Shown here in pieces: positions 16,615 to 25,917 of a stretch of 64,000 nt of DNA (the stretch's first letter is position 1; each line of letters starts with the position of its first letter). Location of the stretch: the NCBI RefSeq assembly GCF_900103325.1, contig NZ_FMXM01000027.1, positions 23,330-87,329 on the forward strand, read 5' to 3'. A program made the translations under genes and the position numbers. This stretch comes from Mesorhizobium qingshengii. GTDB lineage: Bacteria; Pseudomonadota; Alphaproteobacteria; Rhizobiales; Rhizobiaceae. The notes beneath the pieces were generated by a model. That model worked only from the letters and a program-made list of their open reading frames with translations, was not told where the DNA came from and searched no databases.

Positions 16615-17355
16615 ATGAGATTGCTGAAATCATTGGCACGTGGATTGGAAGCCCTCGACTACCTGGTCGCCCAAGGCGGACCGGTCAGGTTGACCGAGCT
16701 TGCTTCGGCGCTTGGCGTCGACAAATCCAACGCCTCGCATCTGCTTCAGACCCTGGTGGCGAGCGGCTATGCCGACCAGGTCGAGGGTCGGCGCTACCAG
16801 GCCTCGGCCAAGGTGGCGACCGATTCGTCGCCTTCCCTCGAGGACATCATCGACGTTCGCGATCGACTGCGTCCGGCGCTGGCCGCGCTCGTCGAGGAAA
16901 CCCGCGAATGCGCCCATGTAGCCGTGCTGGTTGGCAGCCGCGTCTGGTATATCGACCAGATCGCCTCGCCGCTGCCGTTGAAGGTTGACCATCCGATCGG
17001 CTCCCTTGCGCCACTGCACTGCACCGCCCTGGGTAAGGCGTTTCTCGCCTTTGGGGGTGCAAATCCGCCGTCAAAGTTAGAGCAGCACACGCCAAAATCG
17101 ATCGTTACCCAGCTTGCGCTGAATGCCGAGGTCGCCTCGACCCGTAAGCGAGGCTTTGCGCTTGATGATGAGGAATACACGCTCGGCATACGTTGCGCCG
17201 CCGTGCCGATCTACAACACGCGTGGACAGATGGTGGCGGCGATTGGCGTGTCCGGTCCCACCGCACGTATCGACGATATTCGTTTCGCCGAACTCGGCCA
17301 GACCGTGTTGGCACAAATCGACAAGATCAAACCTGGGGTATTGAATGTTTTATGA
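16615..17355 (+). CDS. IclR family transcriptional regulator
   Basis: A 246-residue regulator. Residues 1-65 are the winged helix (LTELASALGVDKSNASHLLQTL); about 75-245 are the GAF-like effector domain (LPLKVDHPIGSLAPLHCTALGKA, GIRCAAVPIYN). The LHCTALGKAFLA segment is characteristic of the family. It is first in a five-gene plus-strand operon and divergent from the sugar ABC operon, so it most likely senses a substrate or intermediate of this pathway. Its last 11 bases overlap the next gene. Confidence 0.92.
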   Translation: MRLLKSLARGLEALDYLVAQGGPVRLTELASALGVDKSNASHLLQTLVASGYADQVEGRRYQASAKVATDSSPSLEDIIDVRDRLRPALAALVEETRECAHVAVLVGSRVWYIDQIASPLPLKVDHPIGSLAPLHCTALGKAFLAFGGANPPSKLEQHTPKSIVTQLALNAEVASTRKRGFALDDEEYTLGIRCAAVPIYNTRGQMVAAIGVSGPTARIDDIRFAELGQTVLAQIDKIKPGVLNVL

Positions 17356-18415
17356 CCGCTTGCGCGTGGCCATGATCGGCACGGGCCGGATTTCCGACCT
17401 GCACGCAATCGAATATTGCCAGAACCCGCACGCGGAGATCGTCGCGCTCTGCGATCGGGATACGGAATCGGCCAGAAGCCGGGCATCAGCCTGGGGCGTC
17501 GAGAATGCACGGATCGTCGAAGATTACAGGACCATCCTGGCCGATCCGGAGATCGATTTGGTCGAAATCCTGCTGCCGCACCACCTGCATTGCTCGGTGA
17601 CGCTTGCGGCGATCGAGGCGGGAAAGGTCGTGTCGCTGCAGAAGCCGATGTGTGTCGATCTCGCCGAAGCGGATAAAGTGGTGGAGGCTGCCGCGAACGC
17701 CCGCGCACCGGTCAAGGTGTTCGAAAATTTCATCTTCTATCCTCCCGTGATGAAGGCGAAGTCGCTCGTGGATGAAGGCGCGATCGGCACCCCGCTCACC
17801 ATCCGTATCAAGAGCAATCCCGGCCGGTCGCAGACAGCCTGGAACGTCCCGCATGCGGCGGACGCCTGGCGGCAGGAGCGGTCGCAGTCTGGCGGTGGGC
17901 CGCTGGTGTTCGACGACGGCCATCACAAGTTCGCGCTCGCCTGGCACTTCATGGGCAATCCGGAAGAAGTGCATGCCTTCATCGGCGAGACGCAGCGGCC
18001 GGACGGGTTCTATTTCGATGCCCCGGCCATGGTCTCGTTCCGGTTCCCCGGCAACCGCATGGGCAATCTCGAGGTAGTCTATTCCCCTGAACTCGACATC
18101 ATCACTCGCCACTATGCCCAAGACGATCGTGTCGAGATCACCGGCACCAAGGGCGTCATATGGATCAATTGCGGTCACGGCCGCCTTGGCGATCCCCCGC
18201 CGCTCGCCCTTTATCGGGACGGCGAACTCCGCACTTTCCACGGCATGGAAACCGGCTGGGAAGCGAGCTTCGTGCACTCGACACGGCATTTCATCGAGGC
18301 GTTGCGCAGCGGCACCGCTCCTTCTCTGACCGCTGCCGAAGGCCGTCAGGTGCTCCGGTTCGCGCTGGCGGCTGAAGAGTCGGCGCGCACCGGCAAGACA
18401 GTCGAGCTCAGGTGA
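17345..18415 (+). CDS. Gfo/Idh/MocA family NAD(P)-dependent oxidoreductase
   Basis: A 356-residue enzyme. The Rossmann start VAMIGTGRISDLHA binds NAD(P); the family's EKP motif reads QKP here (SLQKPMCVDLAEA), keeping the catalytic-site Lys but losing the Glu. The C-terminal alpha/beta domain has the conserved DDGHHKFALAWHFMG region, whose His residues may bind substrate or metal. Members oxidise or reduce ring or chain hydroxyls of sugars and inositols. It overlaps the IclR gene and lies 4 bases before the ThDP enzyme, so the first step of the pathway is a likely role. Confidence 0.9.
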   Translation: MFYDRLRVAMIGTGRISDLHAIEYCQNPHAEIVALCDRDTESARSRASAWGVENARIVEDYRTILADPEIDLVEILLPHHLHCSVTLAAIEAGKVVSLQKPMCVDLAEADKVVEAAANARAPVKVFENFIFYPPVMKAKSLVDEGAIGTPLTIRIKSNPGRSQTAWNVPHAADAWRQERSQSGGGPLVFDDGHHKFALAWHFMGNPEEVHAFIGETQRPDGFYFDAPAMVSFRFPGNRMGNLEVVYSPELDIITRHYAQDDRVEITGTKGVIWINCGHGRLGDPPPLALYRDGELRTFHGMETGWEASFVHSTRHFIEALRSGTAPSLTAAEGRQVLRFALAAEESARTGKTVELR

Positions 18416-18419
18416 GGGG

Positions 18420-20324
18420 GTGGCCGTGCTGCAGACCGAGGCCAACTCAGGCTCCGATATTTCCGCGGCGCGCCTGGCAGGGCGCATTGCTGCCACCGGC
18501 GGCTTTGAGCAAGCGCTTGCCACTGGCCTGTTCTCGACACCTCACCGGATCACGTTGAGCGAGGCACTCGTGCTCGGCCTTCTCAAGCAAGGGGTGAGCA
18601 AATATTTTGCCATCTTCGGCCACGGTTCTACCGCGCTTGCCGAGACCTTGCGTGTCTACGAAATCCATGGACTTGTCAGGGTCTGGCAATGCCGCAACGA
18701 GGTCGAGATGGCGCATGCCGCCACCGTGCTTCGGTGGGCCTATGGCGAACCCTCGGCCGTCGTGACCTCTATCGGGCCCGGCGCATTACAGGCCATGGCC
18801 GGGTCGCTCGCTGCCGCCTCGAATGGGATTGGCGTCTATCACCTCTATGGTGACGAGACGACACATGGCGAAGGCTACAATATGCAGCAGGTGCCGAAAC
18901 CGGAGCAGATGCTCTTCGGCCGGATCACCGCGCTGATGGGACGCTCCTATGTGCTGCATACGCCCGACGCGCTGCGCGACGCCTTGCGCCGCGGCGCGGC
19001 GACCGTGTTCCATGATTTCAAGGCTGGCCCGTTCTACCTGCTGCTGCCGATCAACACGCAGCCGAAGGAAGTCGACATCCGGATAGAGACGCTGCCGGCG
19101 GTGACGCCGATCGCCCCTTCGGCCCCGGCCGCGCCGGCCTCGCTCGACCGAGCCGAGGGGTTGATCCGCGCAACCGCACGCATTGTCGTCAAGGCCGGTG
19201 GCGGCAGCCGCGGCCATGCCGAAGCTCTGCGGCGCTTCGCCGAAGCTTCGGGTGCCGCCGTCGTGCTGAGCCCCGGATCAACCGGCGTCGTGCCGGACGA
19301 TCATCCGCAGAACATGCATGTTGGCGGGTCGAAGGGTTCGATCAGTGGTAACTGGGCCATGGAGCATGCCGAACTGCTGGTCGTCGTCGGCTCGCGCGGC
19401 GTCTGCCAGTCCGACTGCTCCGGAATTGGCTATCCCCGGGTCACCAATGTCATCAACGTCAATGCCGATCTCGACGACGTTCAGCACTACAACAACACGA
19501 CAGCGCTACACGGCGACATCGGCACCATTCTCGCAGCGCTGACGGCGCGCCTCGAAAGTGCAGGTTTGTTGGTGGACCGCGCTCGGCAGGCCTGGCTCGG
19601 CGATTGCCTGACTGAAAAGCGGCGGTGGGGGGCCTTCAAGAGGGTGCGCTACGAAGCGGCCCCGATCATCGACGCAGTCTGGGGACGGCCGGTGCTGACC
19701 CAGCCGCGCGCTATCAAAGTGGTCGCCGATTTTTGCAAGGCCAATGACGCGCTCAAGCTGTTCGACGCCGGCGATGTCCAGGCGAACGGTTTTCAGATCG
19801 TCGAGGACGAACGGCCTGAGGACACGATCACAGAAAGCGGTGCGTCCTACATGGGCTTTGCAGTCTCGGGATTGCTCGCCGCCGCCGTGGCGGACAAGCC
19901 GCGTTACACAGTCGCCTTTACCGGCGACGGATCGTTCATGATGAACCCACAGATCCTGGTCGACGGTGTCGAACATGGCCTGCATGCCACGATCGTCCTG
20001 TTCGACAATCGTCGGATGGCGGCGATCACCTCCCTGCAGCTTGCCCAGTATGGCCGCGAATTCCGCACCAATGACAGCGTTGCGGTCGATTATGTCCGGT
20101 TCGCCGGTGCGATTGAAGGCGTGCTGGCGCTCGACGGCGGCAATTCACCCGACAGCCTGCTGGACGCATTGAGGCGGGCACATGCTTATCGTGGACTGAG
20201 CGTGGTGCATGTGCCCGTTTACTTCGGCGACGATCCGGTCGCCTCCCTGGGCGCCCATGGTTCCTGGAACGTCGGCAACTGGGTTGCCGACGTCGAAGAA
20301 GCCTACCGGGCGGCGACGATATAG
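18420..20324 (+). CDS. Thiamine diphosphate-dependent enzyme, IolD-like
   Basis: A 634-residue enzyme with the three-domain ThDP fold. The N-terminal Pyr domain has the catalytic Glu in RNEVEMAHAAT (about residue 95); the C-terminal PP domain has the Mg/ThDP motif GDGSFMMN...N from about residue 501. Length and pattern fit IolD (trihydroxycyclohexanedione hydrolase) and acetolactate-synthase relatives. Other inositol genes (iolE, iolB, iolC, iolG, iolA) are absent, so a different ring or 2-keto substrate is likely. GTG start, 4 bases after the previous stop. It could act as C-C hydrolase, lyase or decarboxylase; sequence alone does not decide. Confidence 0.85.
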   Translation: MAVLQTEANSGSDISAARLAGRIAATGGFEQALATGLFSTPHRITLSEALVLGLLKQGVSKYFAIFGHGSTALAETLRVYEIHGLVRVWQCRNEVEMAHAATVLRWAYGEPSAVVTSIGPGALQAMAGSLAAASNGIGVYHLYGDETTHGEGYNMQQVPKPEQMLFGRITALMGRSYVLHTPDALRDALRRGAATVFHDFKAGPFYLLLPINTQPKEVDIRIETLPAVTPIAPSAPAAPASLDRAEGLIRATARIVVKAGGGSRGHAEALRRFAEASGAAVVLSPGSTGVVPDDHPQNMHVGGSKGSISGNWAMEHAELLVVVGSRGVCQSDCSGIGYPRVTNVINVNADLDDVQHYNNTTALHGDIGTILAALTARLESAGLLVDRARQAWLGDCLTEKRRWGAFKRVRYEAAPIIDAVWGRPVLTQPRAIKVVADFCKANDALKLFDAGDVQANGFQIVEDERPEDTITESGASYMGFAVSGLLAAAVADKPRYTVAFTGDGSFMMNPQILVDGVEHGLHATIVLFDNRRMAAITSLQLAQYGREFRTNDSVAVDYVRFAGAIEGVLALDGGNSPDSLLDALRRAHAYRGLSVVHVPVYFGDDPVASLGAHGSWNVGNWVADVEEAYRAATI

Positions 20325-20335
20325 GAACTTCCCCC

Positions 20336-21790
20336 ATGTATGAGAACTATGGCCTTTTTATCGAGAACCGGTGGCGGCCCGCCGGTTCCGGCGAAACCCG
20401 CGCGGTCGTCAGCCCCGTCACCGGCGAACCGGTCGGTCACGTGCCGAACGCCGCCCAAGGAGACATCGACACGGCGCTGGCAGGCGCAGAGGCTGCTTTC
20501 AGGGTCTGGCGTGCCGTTGCGGTCTGGGAGCGTGGCCGAACTCTCGCCAGGGCGTCATCGCTGATCCGCACGCGCGCCGATGCGATCGCCCGGATGATCA
20601 GCACCGAAACGGGCAAACCCCTCGCCGAGTCGATGGGTGAAATCAACGCCACGGCCGACCAGTTCGAATGGTATGGCGAGGAAGCCAAGCGTATCTATGG
20701 CCAGATCATCCCGGGTCGCAACGCCACCGACCGCATGTCGGTGACATACCAGCCGGTCGGTGTCTGCCTTTCGTTGTCTGCATGGAATTTTCCTGCTCTG
20801 CTCCCGGGTCGAAAGATCGCCGCGGCACTTGCTGCGGGATGTTCGGTTATTGCGAGGCCGGCGTCTGAAGCGCCAGGCGCATGCTTTGCCATCGCACAGG
20901 CGCTGATGGATGCCGGCCTTCCCTCCGGGGTCCTGACGATCCTGACTGGCGATCCAGGGCCGATCTCCGAACGACTGATCGCTTCGCCTGTTGTCCGCAA
21001 AGTCTCGCTGACGGGATCCGTCCGGGTTGGCAAGCATATCCTGTCGCTCTGCGCTGCGGGCATAAAGAAGGTCACGATGGAGCTTGGCGGCCATGCGCCG
21101 GTGATCATCCATGCGGACGCCGATCCTGTCGCGACGGCGGAACGGGTTGCCGCAGCGAAATTCCGTAACGGCGGGCAGGTGTGCATTTCGCCCAGCCGCT
21201 TCTATGTGCATGTGAAGATCAAGCGCGAATTCGAAGACGCCTTCAAATCGTTTGCCGAGAAACTCGTCGTGGGCGACGGACTTTCGGAAGGCGTCACCAT
21301 GGGGCCGCTCATCCGCCCTAGCGCGGTCGAACAGTCGCTTGGACTTGTCGAGGACGCCGTTAAGCACGGGGCGAAGCTCCTGACCGGCGGGCGCCGGCCA
21401 AGCCAGTTCAACAAGGGCAACTTCCTGGAGCCTACGGTATTGACGGACGTGCCCGACGAGGCGCGAATCATGCATGAGGAACCGTTTGCGCCGGTCGCTC
21501 CGATTGCCGGTTTCTCCCGGCTCGACGACGTGATCCGTCGCGCCAACAGCGTGCCTTTCGGCCTCGCTTCCTATGTCTTTACGCATGATGACGCGCTCGC
21601 GGCGCTCACGGCAGAGGGCATCGATGCAGGCATGGTTGGCGTGAACGAAACCATGCTGGCAACCGCGGAGGCGCCGTTCGGTGGCATCAAGGAGAGCGGG
21701 TTCGGCCGGGAAGGCGGCTCGCTCGGAATCATGGACTATCTCGAGCCGAAATATATCCGGCACCGGCTGGTAGTGAGGAGTGCCCTCTGA
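20336..21790 (+). CDS. NAD(P)-dependent aldehyde (semialdehyde) dehydrogenase
   Basis: A 484-residue ALDH. The general base Glu is in VTMELGGHAP, the nucleophile is Cys283 in NGGQVCISPSR, and the cofactor-site segment SLTGSVRVGKHI is present. Closest patterns are succinate/glutarate/2-oxoglutarate semialdehyde dehydrogenases. It would oxidise an aldehyde released in the operon's pathway to a carboxylate feeding the TCA cycle. Eleven bases separate it from the ThDP gene and its stop overlaps the next start (TGATG). Confidence 0.9.
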   Translation: MYENYGLFIENRWRPAGSGETRAVVSPVTGEPVGHVPNAAQGDIDTALAGAEAAFRVWRAVAVWERGRTLARASSLIRTRADAIARMISTETGKPLAESMGEINATADQFEWYGEEAKRIYGQIIPGRNATDRMSVTYQPVGVCLSLSAWNFPALLPGRKIAAALAAGCSVIARPASEAPGACFAIAQALMDAGLPSGVLTILTGDPGPISERLIASPVVRKVSLTGSVRVGKHILSLCAAGIKKVTMELGGHAPVIIHADADPVATAERVAAAKFRNGGQVCISPSRFYVHVKIKREFEDAFKSFAEKLVVGDGLSEGVTMGPLIRPSAVEQSLGLVEDAVKHGAKLLTGGRRPSQFNKGNFLEPTVLTDVPDEARIMHEEPFAPVAPIAGFSRLDDVIRRANSVPFGLASYVFTHDDALAALTAEGIDAGMVGVNETMLATAEAPFGGIKESGFGREGGSLGIMDYLEPKYIRHRLVVRSAL

Positions 21791-23499
21791 TGGTCGACAG
21801 GCATGAAGGCCTTACCGGTGGCCTCACCAACTACGGCGACAGGGAATTTGCCCGCTATCTGCGCCGCTCCTTCGCGAAATCGATGGGCTACACCGACGCG
21901 TCGCTCGACAAGCCGATCGTCGGCATCTGCTATACGGAAAGCGGCTTCAATAACTGCCACCGCCATTTTCCCGAGCTCCTGGAGGCGGTGAAACGGGGCG
22001 TGCTCGCTGCCGGCGCCCTGCCGGTGCCGTTTCCGGTGATTTCACTCGGCGAAGTTTTCCTCAGTCCGACCAGCATGCAGTTTCGCAATCTAATGGCCAT
22101 GGATGTCGAGGAAATGATCCGCGCCCAGCCGATGGACTCGGTCATCCTGATGGGCGGTTGCGACAAGACTGTGCCGGCGCTGCTGATGGGCGCGGCCTCG
22201 GCCGGCAAGCCTGCGGTTCTTCTGGTGGCAGGTCCGATGATGACTGGGCGGCACAAAGGCGAACGGCTAGGTGCCTGCACAGATTGCCGCCGCTTCTGGG
22301 GACAGTATCGCGGTGGCACCATCGATGAGGCCGAGATCAACCAGGTCGAGGGACGTCTCGCCGTGACGGCCGGCACCTGCGCGGTGATGGGAACAGCCAG
22401 CACCATGGCGCTGATCGGCGAGACGCTCGGCATGTGCCTGCCAGATACGGCGGCCATCCCAGCCGTGCATGCCGACCGGCTGCGGGCTGCTGAGGAGACC
22501 GGCGCGCTTGCCGCGCGGCTCGTCGGCTCGAATCAGACGCCGGACAAGATCGTCACCGCGGCTTCGGTGGAAAACGCAATGCGGGTGCTGCTGGCGGTGT
22601 CAGGTTCGACAAACGCGCTGATTCATCTGACCGCAATAGCCGGCCGGTTGGGGATCGATGTCGATCTCGACCATTTCAACAGGCTCTCCGACGAGACGCC
22701 GGTCGTGGTCAACCTCAAGCCCGTCGGGCAAGGTTACATGGAAGACTTCCACACGGCGGGCGGGCTCGAGGGCGTGTTGCGCGCGATTGCACCACTGCTT
22801 GATCTCAATGCGGTCGACATTACCGGGCAATCGATGGCGGAGCGGCTGGCGAAGCCGTTGTCCGACCCGATCGACCGGACCTATATCCGTTCTGCCGAGG
22901 ATCCCATTGAGCGGGAGGGCGGACTTATCGCGCTCAATGGATCACTCGCGCCGGGTGGTGCCGTGCTGAAGCGTGCTGCAGCAACGCCTGGGCTGCTCGA
23001 ACACGAGGGCCGCGCAGTTGTGTTCTCATCGCTGGATGATCTCGCCGCCAGGATCGACGATCCCGATCTCGATGTGAACGCCGACGACATACTGGTCCTG
23101 CAGAACGCCGGCCCGAAAAGCCCTTCCGGAATGCCGGAAGCCGGCTATCTTCCGATTCCGAAAAAGCTCGCACGTCAGGGTGTCAAGGACATGGTGCGAA
23201 TCTCGGATGCGAGGATGAGCGGCACCGCCTTCGGCACGATCGTGCTGCATGTCACGCCGGAGACAGCTTTGGGCGGTCCTCTCGCACTTGTATGCAACGG
23301 CGATCGTATTCGGCTCTCCGCCAGGGACAAACGGATCGATCTGCTTGTCGACGAAGCCGAACTCGCTCGGCGCAAGGTCGAATTCCGACCGGACGCAGAT
23401 GTCCCGGCGCGGGGTTACCAAGCGCTCTACCGTCGCTCAGTGCTGCCTGCCACGCTCGGATGTGATTTCGACTTTCTGCGTGTCACGAAGACAGTCTGA
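21790..23499 (+). CDS. IlvD/Edd family sugar-acid dehydratase
   Basis: A 569-residue Fe-S dehydratase. Cluster ligands are visible at Cys56 (FNNCHRHF), Cys124 (GGCDKT) and Cys197 (AGTCAVMG). The pattern and length fit the aldonate branch (L-arabonate, D-xylonate or gluconate-type dehydratases), which removes water from a sugar acid to give a 2-keto-3-deoxy acid. It is last in the operon, overlapping the ALDH stop. No KDG/KDPG-type aldolase follows, so the IolD-like enzyme or a gene elsewhere must process the product. Confidence 0.9.
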   Translation: MVDRHEGLTGGLTNYGDREFARYLRRSFAKSMGYTDASLDKPIVGICYTESGFNNCHRHFPELLEAVKRGVLAAGALPVPFPVISLGEVFLSPTSMQFRNLMAMDVEEMIRAQPMDSVILMGGCDKTVPALLMGAASAGKPAVLLVAGPMMTGRHKGERLGACTDCRRFWGQYRGGTIDEAEINQVEGRLAVTAGTCAVMGTASTMALIGETLGMCLPDTAAIPAVHADRLRAAEETGALAARLVGSNQTPDKIVTAASVENAMRVLLAVSGSTNALIHLTAIAGRLGIDVDLDHFNRLSDETPVVVNLKPVGQGYMEDFHTAGGLEGVLRAIAPLLDLNAVDITGQSMAERLAKPLSDPIDRTYIRSAEDPIEREGGLIALNGSLAPGGAVLKRAAATPGLLEHEGRAVVFSSLDDLAARIDDPDLDVNADDILVLQNAGPKSPSGMPEAGYLPIPKKLARQGVKDMVRISDARMSGTAFGTIVLHVTPETALGGPLALVCNGDRIRLSARDKRIDLLVDEAELARRKVEFRPDADVPARGYQALYRRSVLPATLGCDFDFLRVTKTV

Positions 23500-23722
23500 T
23501 GCAGGCATTCGCCTGATCAGAGTGACTGGATTTTGAAGTCCAGCGCAGCGAAACGAAAATCCGCACGCTGCCCGATATGGCGTAGTAGGGACCTCGGCGC
23601 TTGATCAGTGCGCCGAGGTCAGTCGATGCATTTCGAATAGTGGTCAAACGCAGTCGGGCCTCACCAACACCATCGGTCATCGACCGAGACTGGCCACACC
23701 AGGTTGCGCTGCCGGATGACCT
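23500..23722. other. Intergenic region after the catabolic operon
   Basis: A weak hairpin (GCAGGC-ATTC-GCCTG, from 23502) follows the dehydratase stop and may help end transcription. Nothing else is supportable. Confidence 0.3.
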
Positions 23723-24013
23723 TTGCACCGACAGGAACTTCACCATAATCGCGACGTTCTGCCAGGGCTTAAGCACCAGACGCGGCATGTTCAGGCGATA
23801 TGGCCCAACGGCAGATATGAATCCTATCGGCTCCATCGCTTCAGCGATGCCGCATCCGCGGAGGCGTTTCTTGATCACTTTGAAGGGCTGAGGTTCGATC
23901 CAAGGCGGGATCGGGAGAATGGAAAGGTGCGAGGGGTCTGGCGGCGCACGGGCAAATACACGCAAGTCCTCGATCTCGGACCGCTCAGCGTGCCAGAGAT
24001 TCTGCGCAGCTGA
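23723..24013 (+). CDS. Small hypothetical protein
   Basis: Up to 96 residues. The C-terminal two-thirds look protein-like (YESYRLHRFSDAASAEAFLDHFEG, then RGVWRRTGKYTQVLDLG), while the first ~25 residues are His/Gln-rich and less convincing, so the start is uncertain. No motif known. It ends two bases from the convergent SRAP remnant. Confidence 0.4.
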   Translation: MHRQELHHNRDVLPGLKHQTRHVQAIWPNGRYESYRLHRFSDAASAEAFLDHFEGLRFDPRRDRENGKVRGVWRRTGKYTQVLDLGPLSVPEILRS

Positions 24014-24014
24014 G

Positions 24015-24607
24015 TCACGAGCTTTCGGGGCGAACGGTCTCGGCCGAGAGCGATCCGGCGGGCAGCGGCCGCAACAGCTTGGCCTCAGGCTTGGTCAAAT
24101 TGATCCAGTCGGCCCAATCCTCCGGCTGAAGGACCACAACCTGCCGATTGTGATACGGCGCGACATCCGCCCCGGATCGGTCGTCAGCATTGTGAAGGCG
24201 GGTGGCTTGTTGCCAACGGCTTCGCGCCAAAGACCTGCGATGGCCATGAACGGAGAGCCGTTGAGCGTAAAGCGATGTTTCGCCCTCGGATATCTGGTGC
24301 CTGTGAATTCGAAGAATCCCGACGCGGGAACGAGGCAGCGTTTGCTGTTTCCGAATTGCCGGCCTTCGGAGCGGAAGTTGAACACAGGCCCGCTTTTTGG
24401 TCCGCTTGGTGGAAATCCAAACGTCATCGATGCAAGTTCGATCGTCTCATCAGCGGCGCGCATTACTGGCCCTGGGTCATTGATCCGAATGTCGTCCGCC
24501 CGGGGCAAATCCAGTTCGGTCTGGTGGGTCGGGATTTTAAGCGCCAGTGACGCCATCATCCGGCAATATTCGGCCCAAGCGACATGCTGCTCGTAGTCGT
24601 TACACAT
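24015..24607 (-). pseudogene. SRAP (HMCES/YedK) abasic-site protein gene with a frameshift
   Basis: Starts MCNDYEQ, with the catalytic Cys2 that forms a thiazolidine link to abasic sites in single-stranded DNA. Further motifs: NFRSEG (the N-R-S-E active-site segment) and VPASGFFEF with the active-site Glu. After TMLTTDPG the frame goes wrong and ends early at 24095. The correct continuation, ADVAPYHNRQVVVLQPEDWADW, with the essential His-Asn-Arg, is in another frame down to 24015. Adding one base to the four-base C run at 24170-24173 restores a normal ~195-residue protein. Either a real one-base deletion or a sequencing error. Confidence 0.85.
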
Positions 24608-25474
24608 GGACGTCTCCGGACAGGGGCGATCTATCCACACTACGGCATGTTGGGACGCGATGGAAATCGTGCGGCTCGTTTCAAATGCGGGCACTGTGCA
24701 GGGGATCAGCACGCCATCCGCTGAAGCTTTGGCCGGCCCACGACACTTGACTGGCCTGGCGCACTGGCCCCGCTCGCACGCATTGAGCGGAGCCTTTCAG
24801 GTGCGTCGCGCGCCAAACGACCGACAGCCTGCCGATCGCGGGAACCTCTTGCCTTCCTCAGGTCGGCGATTGCTCTCGCATTGTGGATGGAAGGCGCGCG
24901 GTAGGAGGGCCCACGACCGGGCTAAGGCGTGTCAAATCGGCCCAATGGTCCCGGCATCCAATTGCACCGGCTTACAGAGCAGGGGTCAGTGAAATCGGCG
25001 CGTAATAGTCTGGAAATTGTGTCTCCTATTTCATCCCCGGAAAGAGGGAACTGCGCGATTTTGTCCGACCTCGTTGGCGATGGGGCGCAAGACCAACTCC
25101 TTGGCCGCAACGGATGTTGCCGCGGCCCAAGGCGCCTATGCGAATTATCGCAAAGATTGCTCAGAAGTGGCTCAAAACTTTTCGAGCTTCAGCCGGCAGA
25201 CGGCACTCGCTGAACTCCGCCATCAATTCAAATCGGAATATCACCTGAGCGATCTATCGCCTTGAACTCAAGAACACCGTCCTGCACTGGCATGGGTGCG
25301 ATGAAGGCAGGCTGCAAAACTATACGCAGAACCAGAAGCAGGGAGTTTTCGCCGCATCCTGGGGCCTTGGTCCGCCACCTTCCGATCGAGTCCCAACTCT
25401 AGGCAGCGACGTGAACCCGGGCTCTGCGGGCTTATGCGCCATTGCGCACGTCTGGTCGCTTTGCAAGCAAAGGG
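24608..25474. other. Gene-poor stretch before the photolyase operon
   Basis: Only one weak small frame is notable: ATG 25080 to 25265, about 61 residues, with SLAATDVAAAQGAYANYRKDCSE and no ribosome site. It might be real but I cannot support it well. Confidence 0.35.
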
Positions 25475-25504
25475 TGATCCGTAACCGACGTCACGACGTA
25501 AGAT
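25475..25504 (+). promoter_or_regulatory. RpoE (ChrR-controlled ECF sigma) promoter of the DUF2147-photolyase operon
   Basis: TGATCC (25475-25480), an 18-base spacer, then TAAGAT (25499-25504). The -35 and spacer are identical in form to the two promoters at the rpoE locus. The expected transcription start is near 25511, giving a short leader before ATG 25533. Confidence 0.7.
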
Positions 25505-25532
25505 CCGGATAATTCATGCGGAGAACTGGCCC

Positions 25533-25907
25533 ATGAAAAGAAAGACCGTATTCGTGGCGTCTATGCTCGTTTGCTCGATCGCGCATGCCGACGCTCTGTC
25601 CGATGCCCGTGGCGTTTGGTTGAGAGACGACGGCAATGCCCGCGTCAGAATTGCCCCATGCGGACAGAAGCTGTGCGCAACCAATTTGTGGATCGGTGAT
25701 ACCAGCAAAGGCGAAGACGTTGGCGACAAACTGATCATGACGCTGAAGCCGAATTCCGACAGCACGTTGAAGGGGACCGCATATGACCCCAAGCGAAAGC
25801 TGACCTTTTCGATGACGCTGCGGGTCGCCAGCAAGGGGTTGACGACGCGCGGCTGTGTGGCCAGCGGCTTGGTCTGCAAGAATACCAGCTGGACGCCGGC
25901 AAAATGA
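25533..25907 (+). CDS. DUF2147-like periplasmic protein
   Basis: A 124-residue protein with a signal peptide (MKRKTVFVASMLVCSIAHADA). The mature part has the DUF2147 pattern: RGVWLRDDGNARVRIAPCG, then CATNLWIGD and a late pair of Cys (RGCVASGLVCKNTSW) that may form a disulfide. GGAGAA precedes the ATG. It is the first gene behind the RpoE-type promoter and lies 10 bases before the photolyase, so it probably belongs to the photo-oxidative stress response. The biochemical role of the family is unknown. Confidence 0.8.
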   Translation: MKRKTVFVASMLVCSIAHADALSDARGVWLRDDGNARVRIAPCGQKLCATNLWIGDTSKGEDVGDKLIMTLKPNSDSTLKGTAYDPKRKLTFSMTLRVASKGLTTRGCVASGLVCKNTSWTPAK

Positions 25908-25917
25908 TCCGGGCGGC

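Noticed and set aside
17486..18523. A 345-codon minus-strand frame over the oxidoreductase gene
   Set aside because: Shadow of the Gfo/Idh/MocA gene; no ribosome site or motif.
20555..21763. A 402-codon minus-strand frame over the aldehyde dehydrogenase
   Set aside because: Arg/His-rich composition without any family pattern; the plus strand carries all ALDH catalytic motifs.
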